The notes under the pieces were generated by a model. The model was not told where the DNA came from, made no database searches, and saw only the letters and a program-made list of their open reading frames with translations. 64,000 nucleotides of DNA, taken from the NCBI GenBank assembly GCA_003612395.1, contig RAYQ01000018.1, positions 42,712-106,711 of the forward strand, written 5' to 3'. Positions 25,880 through 34,508 of this stretch are shown in pieces (positions within the stretch are counted from its first letter, which is position 1; each line of letters opens with the position of its first letter). This DNA comes from Parablautia intestinalis (GTDB taxonomy: Bacteria; Bacillota; Clostridia; Lachnospirales; Lachnospiraceae). Both the position numbers and the translations under genes were made by a program.

Positions 25880-27202
25880 TTAACGATACGCTTTCATATA
25901 TTCCCCGTGGGCATCAATCAGTTCATCGCACATTGCCACAATCTCGTCCACAGACAGTTCTCCGGCAGTGTGGGGATCTAACAGGGCGGCCTGATAAATC
26001 GCCTCTCTCTTTTTGGTTACGGCAGCTTCGATGGTCATCAGCTGGGTACCTATGTTGGTCATATTCATGGCAGCTAACTGTACAGGAAGCCGGCCGATTT
26101 TGCAGGGATGTACGCCCATATTGTCAATCAGGCAGGGAACCTCCACACAGGCATCCGCAGGCAGATTGGTAATCAGGCCTTCATTTAATACGTTTCCTCC
26201 AATTTTATAAGGATTGTTTGTTACCATAGCTTCCATGATATAGGAAGCATATTCCTTAGAACGCTCATGGGTAACCTTTCCATCCTTTAAGATATCATTT
26301 TTTTCTTTCTCCCAGCCTTCTATCTGTTCAATACAGCGGCGGGGGTATTCATCCAGAGGAATGTTATAGGCATCAATTAATTCCGGACAGCGGCTCTTGA
26401 TAAACCACGGGTTATATTCCGCATTGTGTTCGCTGGATTCCGTACAATAATATCCTAAGTGGTGAATATACTCATAGCGCACCATATCTTTATGCTTTTC
26501 ATTCCGATTCTTTTCCAAAGCGCGTTTTTTGATTTCGGGATAAAGATCATTTCCGTTTTTATCATAAATTTCCAGAAGCCATGCCATATGATTGATTCCG
26601 GCAATGAGTTCCTTTCGCCCTTCTAAAACATTCTCCATACCAAGATCCTTTAACAGATGGTCGGAGCAGACCTGCACGCTGTGACAGAGTCCTACTGTTT
26701 TGATATCGGTGTATCTTTGCATATAACCGGAAAGCATGGCCATGGGATTGGTGTAATTCAAAAACCAGGCGCCAGGGCAGACCGCATCCATATCATCTGC
26801 AAAATCCTGAAGCACGGGGATGGTGCGCAGCGCACGCATGATACCTCCGATTCCCAGGGTGTCCCCAATGGTCTGGCGAAGGCCGTATTTTTTCGGTATC
26901 TCAAAGTCTGTGATCGTGCAGGGGTCATATCCTCCTACCTGAATAGCGTTCACTACAAAGTCAGCGCCTCTTAGGGCCTCCCTGCGATTTTCCGGGCCTA
27001 AATAGGTTTTAATTGCGGCCCGGCCTTCATTGGTATTTTGGTTGATTGCACCCAGGATGATTTCTGATTCCTGAAGACGCTTTTGGTCAATGTCATAAAG
27101 TGCAATTTCACTGTCTCTCAGAGCGGGTGTACACATACAGTCTCCCAGCACGTTTCTGGCAAAGACGGTACTGCCGGCTCCCATAAAAGTAATTTTTGGC
27201 AT
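25880..27202 (-). CDS. Family 4 glycoside hydrolase (MelA-type alpha-galactosidase)
   Basis: A 440-residue NAD+- and metal-dependent GH4 enzyme, cytoplasmic. Motifs: FMGAGSTVFARNVLGD (Rossmann), VNAIQVGG, NYTNPMAML, the Cys/His metal site GLCHSVQ and a second His in GINHMAW. A MelA-type Cys-His-Ser pattern favours alpha-galactosidase/galacturonidase over 6-phosphoglucosidase, not certain. The start at 27202 is set by TGGAGG; the in-frame upstream stretch (FVPVPKFEGHRQEWRIKM) is a translated copy of a dispersed leader module. Confidence 0.88.
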   Translation of the reverse strand: MPKITFMGAGSTVFARNVLGDCMCTPALRDSEIALYDIDQKRLQESEIILGAINQNTNEGRAAIKTYLGPENRREALRGADFVVNAIQVGGYDPCTITDFEIPKKYGLRQTIGDTLGIGGIMRALRTIPVLQDFADDMDAVCPGAWFLNYTNPMAMLSGYMQRYTDIKTVGLCHSVQVCSDHLLKDLGMENVLEGRKELIAGINHMAWLLEIYDKNGNDLYPEIKKRALEKNRNEKHKDMVRYEYIHHLGYYCTESSEHNAEYNPWFIKSRCPELIDAYNIPLDEYPRRCIEQIEGWEKEKNDILKDGKVTHERSKEYASYIMEAMVTNNPYKIGGNVLNEGLITNLPADACVEVPCLIDNMGVHPCKIGRLPVQLAAMNMTNIGTQLMTIEAAVTKKREAIYQAALLDPHTAGELSVDEIVAMCDELIDAHGEYMKAYR

Positions 27203-27254
27203 TTTAATCCTCCATTCCTGCCGATGCCCTTCAAATTTGGGCACAGGCACAAAA
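27200..27254 (-). promoter_or_regulatory. Dispersed leader module in front of the GH4 gene
   Basis: On the minus strand: TTTGTGCC, then a GCCTGTGCCC / GGGCATCGGC hairpin around AAATTTGAA, then GCAGGAATGGAGGATTAAA and ATG. Nearly the same cassette precedes the HdeD-like gene (60728) and the aldose epimerase gene (61496), and a diverged one precedes engB (56232). Confidence 0.65.
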
Positions 27255-27385
27255 TCAGTTACAATATGAATACCGCGCGATAATATTTTTTTCATTATAA
27301 AAAAAATATCCAAAACATTGTTAGGTATTTTGTTTGGAAAAATAGTGGAAATGTTACATTTGATACGGATAGTTAAAAATTGGCA

Positions 27386-27432
27386 TTGACAGGGACAGGG
27401 AGCTGTGATAATTTAAATTAGACAAATGTAGA
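27386..27432 (+). promoter_or_regulatory. Promoter and possible BlaI-type operator
   Basis: TTGACA (27386-27391), 17 nt, TAATTT (27409-27414). A dyad AGACAAATGTAG lies just downstream (about 27419-27431), with ACA/TGT half-sites like those bound by BlaI/MecI. The gap between GH4 and blaI (27203-27549) holds no coding frame; TCCAAAACA near 27309 pairs roughly with TTGTTTGGA near 27330. Confidence 0.45.
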
Positions 27433-27549
27433 ATATCTGTTTTACATAATTGTATTCAATATTGTGCTATAGAGCTTCGTACAACAAAAAGTTCATGCTT
27501 TTTGCTGGCGGGAATTCGAAGGCCGGGAAAGGGAATATGGATATTTATT

Positions 27550-27951
27550 ATGAAAAAATTACCGGAAGCGGAACAGGAACTGATGATGATTATTTGGGAT
27601 GCCAGAAGGCCGGTTACAAGAAACGAGATAGAAGAAAAAATGTGCAGTGACAGGAATGTAATGCCGAGTACGGTTTTGACCCTTTTATCCCGGCTTGAAG
27701 AAAGGGGCTTTGTAATAAAGGAAAAAAGAGGAAAAATAAATTATTATACCGCTGTCAGGGAAAAGGGACCTTATTTAAAAGAAACCGGAAAAAAGGTTTT
27801 GAAAAATTTGTTTGGAAATTCCCTGTCCGTTTTTGCTGCTGCGCTTTATGGCGGTGAAAAACTAAGTGACGCAGAGATTGATAAGCTGCAAAGTTTTCTG
27901 GATGAACAAAGGGGGGCGAAGGGGCCGGAAGAACCAGAAAATAAGCTGTAA
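27550..27951 (+). CDS. BlaI/MecI/CopY-family repressor
   Basis: A 133-residue penicillinase-repressor family protein with winged helix (EAEQELMMIIWDARRPVTRNEI, then VMPSTVLTLLSRLEERGFV) and C-terminal dimerisation helices. Starts at ATG 27550 with a weak upstream site; the preceding 16 codons are not family-like. Its partner gene downstream encodes an M56 sensor protease; together they form a signal-cleaved repressor system. Confidence 0.9.
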   Translation: MKKLPEAEQELMMIIWDARRPVTRNEIEEKMCSDRNVMPSTVLTLLSRLEERGFVIKEKRGKINYYTAVREKGPYLKETGKKVLKNLFGNSLSVFAAALYGGEKLSDAEIDKLQSFLDEQRGAKGPEEPENKL

Positions 27952-27989
27952 GGAATTGCTGCAGCATGCAAATCAGAAGGAGAGAGCAA

Positions 27990-30245
27990 ATGAGCGGAAG
28001 GTGGAAAAAGATTATATGGGCCCTTTTGATGGTGCAGCTATGTCTGTTCCATGTTTTTTTGCTAAATAAAATCAGATATAAGGCAGATGATATCTGGTAC
28101 AGGGGCTGTGTCAGATTAAATTTCCCTTATGTGCTTTATCATAAAGGGTTTGTATTTGCAGTGCTGGGAACGACCTTTGTAAGCGCAGTGATAGTACTGA
28201 ACTTTTTGCTCCGCTATCGGAAGTTCCGGACGGAATGTATTGGCGGAATGTATCCTGTGTGTGAGGAAGGGCTTAAAAGCAGATATGAAAAAGCCTGTGT
28301 ACGTGCAGGAATAGAAAAGGGGAGCAGGAAGGTTATTTACAAAAACGCCAAAGCGGCAACGCCTTTTGTACTTGGGTTTTACAAACCGGTGCTGGTGCTG
28401 CCAAAGTGGGTGAAGGAGGATGAGACCTGCGACATGGTGCTCCTCCACGAATGTGTGCATATCAGGCACAGGGACACCTGGTATAAGCTGTTCCTCTTTT
28501 TATGCAGGGCAGTTTGCTGGTATAATCCATTGGCATATTTGATTTGCAGTGTTGGCAGAAGGGATATTGAAATTGACTGCGATGAGACAGTGACAGCAGG
28601 CTGCGGAAAGGATGAACGGGCCGGGTACGGACAGTTTCTGATTGACAGCCTTAAAAAAGTGCAGGAAAGGGAATGTATTCATTCCGCATTTTTTTGCGCA
28701 GACGGAAGGGAAATGAAAGCAAGAATTTTGGCAATTATGGAGGAAAAAAGGCCCTATGATATGATTGCCCAAATCGCTGCCGCTCTGTTAGTGACTGAAA
28801 CAGTACTGATAATAGCAGTGTCAGGATGGGAAAGGATAAGGAAACAGCAGGAGCAGAAGGCGCCGGAAAATATTTATGAAGGATATGAAAAGCCGGAGTG
28901 CTTTACGGACGAAACCCTTGCGCGAATGTTAGCTTTAAATCCGGTCGGGGAAGACGCTTACAGCAAAGAGGTACAGAGTCTGAGCGGAAAGGCAAACGGG
29001 GCAGACCCGGATAGTCAATTATCCTTTGAGCCGGATGGCCCATGGCAGATTAGGCTTACAAGATCCGGTTATTATGGAGAAAGTGTCGGTCAGCTGGTGC
29101 AGAGGTATTTGTATTATGACAGGGACCAGATTGCTGCCAGTGCCGGATTTTTGGCGGACGGAGCTTACGATCACCTTGAAACTTCCTACCAGAGGCTTCT
29201 TGCAGGAAATCAAAAGGAAGCTGTGTTTGCAGTGGTCCTTCGGGAATTCTGGCCGGAAACGGAAGAAGAAATACCTTCTTTTGCCAGACTGGAAAAAGTT
29301 GATGGTTATTATTATGCTTATTATCCTTTAGCTGTTCATGTAAAAATGGCGGGGGACTGTGTATTTGAATTGCAGGGAATTGGAATGATGGATGAGACTG
29401 TGGAGGCATTTCGTGCCAGATACTCCGGTACGGATTACAGTGATGTTCCCTGTTTTGCGGGAAAACCGGCTTTGGAGGCGGATACGGGATACACCGTGCG
29501 GACTAGTGAAGGCAGACTTGAAATGAAAAAAGCCGGAGAAGAGGAGTGGATGACCGTTCCGGTCAGCTTAGAGGATCTCTTTACAAGAGGAGATGATATG
29601 GATGGCGCCCTCACCAGAGTACAGGATGGAAGCTGCCAGTGTGATGGGGTAAAACAGATTTTTGCCTATGGAGGGTGCGGAAGCTACGGTCAAAGTCCGG
29701 GCCTGCCGGTTCAGGTAGTTTTTTATGACGGGGAGGCAGGGGCATTTAGAAACAGTGTTGTGACGAAGGATTACGCTTCCGTCAGACGGTTGTTTGTGTC
29801 TTTCCCTGAAAACGGGCAGACCGGATATCTTCTGCTTACCTATGACCGGACTATGTGGCAGGAATGCACGACATGCTTCGTGACGGGAGACGGAGGCAAA
29901 AGCTGGAAAGAAATAATAGTGGAAGATGGGGAAGAACTTATGATGCATTCCCTGACAATGGATATGCGGTTTATTACCAATGAAACAGGCTTTATCACTG
30001 TCAGGGATTCTAAGGAGCCCCATGTACTCAGGACAGATGACGGAGGAAGAAGCTGGGGCCTTTCCTCTTTTCATGGAAAAAGGGAATATTATTCAATTGC
30101 TTATGCGCCGTTTTGGGAAGAAGGCCAGCTGGTGGTAGATGTGGGGGAAGAAGAATACAGCAAAAATAGCGGCATCAAGGCGCGGTATTTCTCAGAGGAT
30201 ATGGGAGAAAACTGGATGTTTGGAGGATTTGTGCTGAAACAGTAG
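27990..30245 (+). CDS. M56-family (BlaR1/MecR1-like) sensor protease with Asp-box ectodomain
   Basis: A 751-residue membrane protein. N-terminal helices at about 8-27 and 55-75, a cytoplasmic metalloprotease loop with HEXXH in LLHECVHIRHRD (about residue 152), a helix near 255-275, then an extracellular region of about 470 residues. That region lacks penicillin-binding motifs (no SxxK-type site seen) but has two Asp-box repeats (TGDGGKSW, TDDGGRSW), as in sialidase-like beta-propellers. AGAAGGAGAGAGCA precedes ATG 27990. It probably senses a non-beta-lactam signal and cleaves the BlaI-like repressor. Confidence 0.85.
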   Translation: MSGRWKKIIWALLMVQLCLFHVFLLNKIRYKADDIWYRGCVRLNFPYVLYHKGFVFAVLGTTFVSAVIVLNFLLRYRKFRTECIGGMYPVCEEGLKSRYEKACVRAGIEKGSRKVIYKNAKAATPFVLGFYKPVLVLPKWVKEDETCDMVLLHECVHIRHRDTWYKLFLFLCRAVCWYNPLAYLICSVGRRDIEIDCDETVTAGCGKDERAGYGQFLIDSLKKVQERECIHSAFFCADGREMKARILAIMEEKRPYDMIAQIAAALLVTETVLIIAVSGWERIRKQQEQKAPENIYEGYEKPECFTDETLARMLALNPVGEDAYSKEVQSLSGKANGADPDSQLSFEPDGPWQIRLTRSGYYGESVGQLVQRYLYYDRDQIAASAGFLADGAYDHLETSYQRLLAGNQKEAVFAVVLREFWPETEEEIPSFARLEKVDGYYYAYYPLAVHVKMAGDCVFELQGIGMMDETVEAFRARYSGTDYSDVPCFAGKPALEADTGYTVRTSEGRLEMKKAGEEEWMTVPVSLEDLFTRGDDMDGALTRVQDGSCQCDGVKQIFAYGGCGSYGQSPGLPVQVVFYDGEAGAFRNSVVTKDYASVRRLFVSFPENGQTGYLLLTYDRTMWQECTTCFVTGDGGKSWKEIIVEDGEELMMHSLTMDMRFITNETGFITVRDSKEPHVLRTDDGGRSWGLSSFHGKREYYSIAYAPFWEEGQLVVDVGEEEYSKNSGIKARYFSEDMGENWMFGGFVLKQ

Positions 30246-30297
30246 AATTAGTAATGGTCTGTATCTGCCGCTTTCCGAAGCATTTACAAACAAACTT

Positions 30298-30780
30298 CTA
30301 AAGCTGGCCTGCACTGATAATGCCGCAGCCAATTTTGGATCCGCTGTCGCCTGAAGGCTGTGTCTTAAAATCGTCCGGTAAGGCATGAAGGACGATACTG
30401 CGCCCTATGATTTCCTCTACACGGAAGGCGTCCGTCAAAAAAGACTGCCACGCGTAACCATTACAGTTAAGAACAGGCGGCAGATCGCCCCGGTGACTGG
30501 GGTGAAGCTGAGTGTCCGGATTATAGTGATTTCCTGTAAAAGCTAATTCCTGATTCTCATCCAAAGAACAATTGCCATTTTCATGGATATGAAAGCCCAT
30601 AAAACGATTGGGATTTGATTTGCTTATGGGCGGCAGTCCGTGAAACTGCGCGTTGATAAAAACACCATATGGCATCTGGCAGAAAAGGACAATGCCATTT
30701 AGGTCCGGATAGGATTCCGTTCCATAGACGGCTGCCCGGGCATCAGGAATTGCCGGATAAAGGGAATTGATGAAAGGCAT
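30298..30780 (-). CDS. Cu/Zn superoxide dismutase-like protein, no signal peptide
   Basis: A 160-residue SOD_Cu family protein. Copper/zinc ligands appear conserved: GFHIHENGNC (two His), GNHYNP (bridging His), HPSHRGDLP (zinc His and Asp) and SIVLHALPDD (fourth copper His); the ACG-like KIGCGII end is also present. Bacterial SodC is normally exported, but no signal sequence is present, so it should be cytoplasmic. GGGGGG lies 8 nt before the ATG. Convergent with the BlaR1-like gene, 53 nt apart. Confidence 0.82.
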   Translation of the reverse strand: MPFINSLYPAIPDARAAVYGTESYPDLNGIVLFCQMPYGVFINAQFHGLPPISKSNPNRFMGFHIHENGNCSLDENQELAFTGNHYNPDTQLHPSHRGDLPPVLNCNGYAWQSFLTDAFRVEEIIGRSIVLHALPDDFKTQPSGDSGSKIGCGIISAGQL

Positions 30781-30901
30781 AAGGTTTACCCCCCTATTTG
30801 GTCAGCATTTGATTGCTTTCCTTATTACTTCTATATTCTATGCAAAAACCCCGGTTTTGACAAAGCAGGGCAGACAGGCTGTAAAGAAAAGAGGAAAATA
30901 A

Positions 30902-32167
30902 TTGAGAAAAGGAATAAAATGTTCGCAGCTTAGGACAGAAAAGATTTTCAGAAAAAGAATACGCAAAGAAATGTTTTACCGCTTTTTTTGCCGCGGTCCG
31001 GTTTTGCTTTTGGGCGGGATAACATGGTTTCATATCTTTTCTTTGTGCCGGTATGGAAGGATAAAAAAGAATGTTCCGGTGCTGCTTGTATGCTTTGCGG
31101 TTTTCCTTCTGCTCCTATTAAGATTCCTTTTGGCCTGCAGAAAATACCAGAAAAACAGTCTTCCGTTTACTTATAAGGAATTCTCAATAGAAAATGAGAA
31201 ATTGACCGTACAGATTAACGATTATCAAAGAGAGATTCCTTTTTCCGGGCTTGTGTATTATAGATGGAACAGGGAAAGGTGTTTCATTGCCGACAGATCA
31301 GGGGGTTTTTTTATCATAGAACTGGAAGATACAGCAAAGGATTCATCACCCGGATTTATGAATGGCGGGGAAGGCCGGGAGTTTTTGAAATTAAAGCTGT
31401 CAGCGGCGGGAGCCGGAAAGAATTGCTTTTTGAAAACGCCAATCCTTTCAGGGTGGATAGCAATCAGCCTTTTGGGAACCACACTGGTGATAAGGAGCGC
31501 TGTGCCTTACAATGGAAAGCTGTCGTGGTTTTTACAGGAAATAAAGAATACGAAAAGGACGGAACTGGTACATGACAACCTTTTTGAAGATAAGCTGTCC
31601 GGGGTTTTGGAGGATATTGAAAAGAAAATAGAGATGCCAGAAAGGCTTTGCCTTGCCACCGGCTTTTCACTTCATTTCAGGCAGGACGGAACAATCTTAA
31701 GCTTTGATACCATGCTGAAGGGATTTGACGAAGACGGTAATTACGTGGGCAGCTATCTGATTTCTTATAACAGAAATAAATCAGATGATATACGCATTGA
31801 CTTACACGGTATTACCGATGGGATATATGAGGAAGAAAAGGATTTTACTATGCTGGTGGCCGGGATGGAGGTGGCACCGGTAAAGGAGACCGTAGGAAAA
31901 TGGCGGGAGGAGGAGTATGGCATCCTGTATTACGGGTGGAGGGAATTTTCTTCCTATGAAAAAAATGTGGTTTATCTAAGTGAGAAAAGAGAAATTTTAG
32001 AGCCGGCGGATATACTTTGGGGCAAAAGGAGCCTTAGCGGATACAGTATTTCGGTTTACTGTCCGGGGAAGGAGGATATCACCCCTTACAGGTATTTGTT
32101 CTTACCAAAGGAGGACTTTGACAGGATGAAAAACTTTACCGATTTTCGGTATTTTATATGGGATTAA
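30902..32167 (+). CDS. Membrane protein of unknown function, 421 residues
   Basis: Two N-terminal hydrophobic helices (about 32-47, VLLLGGITWFHIFSL; about 60-75, VLLVCFAVFLLLLL), followed by a mixed beta cytoplasmic region (from about 85) and a C-terminal half without obvious domains. The first 75-180 residues recall YcxB-like membrane proteins (FSIENEKLTVQ...IPFSGLVYYRW), but the match is weak. TTG 30902 is the proposed start after GAGGAAAA; ATG 30971 is possible. It stands alone, with no operon partner. Confidence 0.55.
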   Translation: MRKGIKCSQLRTEKIFRKRIRKEMFYRFFCRGPVLLLGGITWFHIFSLCRYGRIKKNVPVLLVCFAVFLLLLLRFLLACRKYQKNSLPFTYKEFSIENEKLTVQINDYQREIPFSGLVYYRWNRERCFIADRSGGFFIIELEDTAKDSSPGFMNGGEGREFLKLKLSAAGAGKNCFLKTPILSGWIAISLLGTTLVIRSAVPYNGKLSWFLQEIKNTKRTELVHDNLFEDKLSGVLEDIEKKIEMPERLCLATGFSLHFRQDGTILSFDTMLKGFDEDGNYVGSYLISYNRNKSDDIRIDLHGITDGIYEEEKDFTMLVAGMEVAPVKETVGKWREEEYGILYYGWREFSSYEKNVVYLSEKREILEPADILWGKRSLSGYSISVYCPGKEDITPYRYLFLPKEDFDRMKNFTDFRYFIWD

Positions 32168-32445
32168 GGTGTACAAAGTATGCTATATATGTTAAGGTGT
32201 CCAATAAGCACGCTGCGCTGTAAGCAGGAAATAACGGACTTAAGCAGAGTATAGAAATTATGACTATATTTTCATATTGGAAAGAGATAGAGGAATTAAT
32301 TAAAATTTTTTGTAAACCATTCTATACAAATTCACCTGTTTTTCCTCCAGTATATTTTTTAAAATCAAAAGCCATTTTCTTAATTGTATGAACGTTTGTA
32401 GTACAATCAGGGAGAAAAGGTCTAAACATATGAAAGGAAGAAAAA

Positions 32446-32949
32446 ATGTCGAAAGTTTTATTTCTGGATATAGATGGTGTTCTCAATTCTGATTTATGGA
32501 ATGATAGCCATCGGGAAGAAATCAGTGATGGTACACTGATTGATGAAGGAAAAATCAAATTGTTGGCGGGTTTGGTAAAAGAGACAGATTCAGAAATAAT
32601 TCTTCATTCTGGTTGGCGCTTTTGGTTTGACACCGAATTAAAACCGTTATGTACACAGGCAAATAAACTGGTTGAGTTATTGGAAAAGGAAAACTTGCAT
32701 ATAAGCGGGGTAACACCGGATTTGACGACAGAAGAAATTCGAAAAACAAAGAAATTCAGTCTGGTAAAAGCCAATGAAATTCTGTTGTGGATAAATTTGC
32801 ATAATAGTGTTACGGAATGGGTAGTTCTTGATGATCTTGATTTGCACAGTGCTCAGATTAGCCGGCATCAGGTAAAAACGGATCAGACAATAGGACTTAC
32901 TCTTGAGAATGTAAAACAAGCTGTAAAAATTCTATCAGGAAATAAATAG
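32446..32949 (+). CDS. HAD domain-containing protein
   Basis: A 167-residue HAD-fold protein. Motif I LFLDIDGVLNSD (nucleophile and acid/base Asp), a Ser in ILHSGWRFW and VVLDDLDLHSAQ, with KTDQTIGLT near the end. The layout fits the HAD family found in Swiss-army-knife-type RNA repair proteins (PF18143), usually small stand-alone proteins. AAAGGAAGAA precedes the ATG. A+T-rich relative to neighbours. Substrate unknown. Confidence 0.82.
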   Translation: MSKVLFLDIDGVLNSDLWNDSHREEISDGTLIDEGKIKLLAGLVKETDSEIILHSGWRFWFDTELKPLCTQANKLVELLEKENLHISGVTPDLTTEEIRKTKKFSLVKANEILLWINLHNSVTEWVVLDDLDLHSAQISRHQVKTDQTIGLTLENVKQAVKILSGNK

Positions 32950-33007
32950 CTGTTAATATCATTTCCGAAAAGCCGTGAATTTTACAGAAGCAAATGGGGG
33001 GACATAT

Positions 33008-34363
33008 ATGGAACAATTATCGCTTTTCACACAGGAAGTAAATATGAATGCACCTCTGGCCAGCAGGCTTCGTCCACGGTCTCTGGATGACTATATCGGT
33101 CAGGAACATCTGGTGGGAAAAGGAAAGGTGCTGCAAAATCTCCTGGAGAAGGATATGCTTTGTTCCATGATTTTCTGGGGACCTCCGGGGGTGGGCAAGA
33201 CCACGCTGGCACGGATTATTGCAAGAATGACGCAGGCGTCATTTGTTGATTTCAGCGCTGTCACAAGCGGCATCAAAGAAATAAAGGATGTCATGAGGCA
33301 GGCGGAGCTTGACAGGATGTCAGGAAAAAGAACAATCGTATTTGTAGATGAAATCCATCGCTTTAATAAGGCACAGCAGGACGCTTTTCTGCCCTATGTG
33401 GAGAAGGGAAGTATCATTTTAATCGGAGCTACTACGGAGAACCCTTCATTTGAAATTAATTCCGCGCTTTTGTCAAGGTGCAAGGTGTTTGTGCTTAAGG
33501 CATTATCCTGTAAGGACATAGAAAAGCTTCTTGGCCATGCGCTTACGGATAAGCGGGGCCTTGGCAATTATACAATTCATATAGAAGAAAGACTGCTGAA
33601 GGCCATTGCCGTTTTTGCAAACGGGGATGCAAGGACGGCTTTAAATACGCTTGATATGGCTGTTTTAAACGGACAGATAGAGGCGGATGGTTCCATTACC
33701 GTGCAGGAGGAAATTTTAGAGCAGTGTACCGGGAAAAAGATGCTTCTGTATGACAGAAACGGAGAAGAACATTATAACCTGATATCGGCACTGCATAAGT
33801 CAATGCGGAACAGTGATCCGGATGCGGCCATTTACTGGCTGGCCCGGATGTTAGAAGCCGGTGAGGATCCCCTTTATGTGGCAAGGCGGTTAATCAGATT
33901 TGCCAGTGAGGATGTGGGAATGGCGGACTCACAGGCTCTGCAGGTGACGGTTGCCGCATATCAGGCGTGTCATTTTAACGGGATGCCCGAATGTAACGTG
34001 AATTTAAGCCATGCAGTGGTTTACCTATCCATGGCGCCGAAATCCAATGCCCTTTATACAGGCTATAACAGGGCAAAAGCAGATGCGGAAAAAATGTTGA
34101 CTGAACCGGTACCGCTTCAAATCAGGAACGGCGTTACCGGCCTGATGCAGGAGCTTCACTATGGGGAAGGATATCAGTATGCCCACGATACGAAAGAAAA
34201 ACTTACGGATATGAAGTGTCTCCCGGACTCCTTAGAGGGCAGGGAATATTATGTGCCTACTGACCAGGGAATGGAGCGTGAAGTAAAGGAGCGTTTAGGA
34301 AGGGTGAAAGAGTTTAAAAAATCCGCTTCCGTCTGCGAAAATGGACAGGCAGACAATGAATAA
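33008..34363 (+). CDS. rarA: Replication-associated recombination protein A (RarA/MgsA)
   Basis: A 451-residue AAA+ ATPase that acts at stalled replication forks. Walker A GPPGVGKTTLARI, Walker B with VFVDEIHRFNKAQQDAFLPYVE, sensor GATTENPSFEINSALLSRC and the C-terminal tetramerisation domain (SDPDAAIYWLARMLEAGEDPLY; RYVPxxQG-like YVPTDQG). The N-terminal EQLSLF motif resembles a clamp-binding peptide. ATG 33008 follows GGGGGGACATAT; a longer 11-residue start is less likely. Confidence 0.93.
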   Translation: MEQLSLFTQEVNMNAPLASRLRPRSLDDYIGQEHLVGKGKVLQNLLEKDMLCSMIFWGPPGVGKTTLARIIARMTQASFVDFSAVTSGIKEIKDVMRQAELDRMSGKRTIVFVDEIHRFNKAQQDAFLPYVEKGSIILIGATTENPSFEINSALLSRCKVFVLKALSCKDIEKLLGHALTDKRGLGNYTIHIEERLLKAIAVFANGDARTALNTLDMAVLNGQIEADGSITVQEEILEQCTGKKMLLYDRNGEEHYNLISALHKSMRNSDPDAAIYWLARMLEAGEDPLYVARRLIRFASEDVGMADSQALQVTVAAYQACHFNGMPECNVNLSHAVVYLSMAPKSNALYTGYNRAKADAEKMLTEPVPLQIRNGVTGLMQELHYGEGYQYAHDTKEKLTDMKCLPDSLEGREYYVPTDQGMEREVKERLGRVKEFKKSASVCENGQADNE

Positions 34364-34388
34364 AAAATAGCAGACTTATGCAAAATAA

Positions 34389-34456
34389 GAACAAACATTC
34401 GAAAAACTATTGCCTACCACTAAAAATTGTGATATGATATCACAAACACATGTTCG
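34389..34456 (+). promoter_or_regulatory. SOS-like promoter with two LexA-type boxes and an inverted repeat
   Basis: The core promoter is TTGCCT (34410-34415), 17 nt, TATGAT (34433-34438). Boxes resembling the Firmicute LexA site CGAACNNNNGTTCG flank it: AGAAC-N4-ATTCG at 34388-34401 (8 of 10 fixed bases) and CAAAC-N4-GTTCG at 34443-34456 (9 of 10). A perfect dyad TTGTGATAT-G-ATATCACAA (34427-34445) overlaps the -10. Confidence 0.6.
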
Positions 34457-34508
34457 CGCTTGGCATATTTGCTAAATACGAACCAGTTTATGATGTGGGA
34501 GTGTAGTT

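Noticed and set aside
27550..30245. Beta-lactam resistance operon
   Set aside because: No beta-lactamase or PBP gene is adjacent and the sensor domain lacks penicillin-binding motifs.
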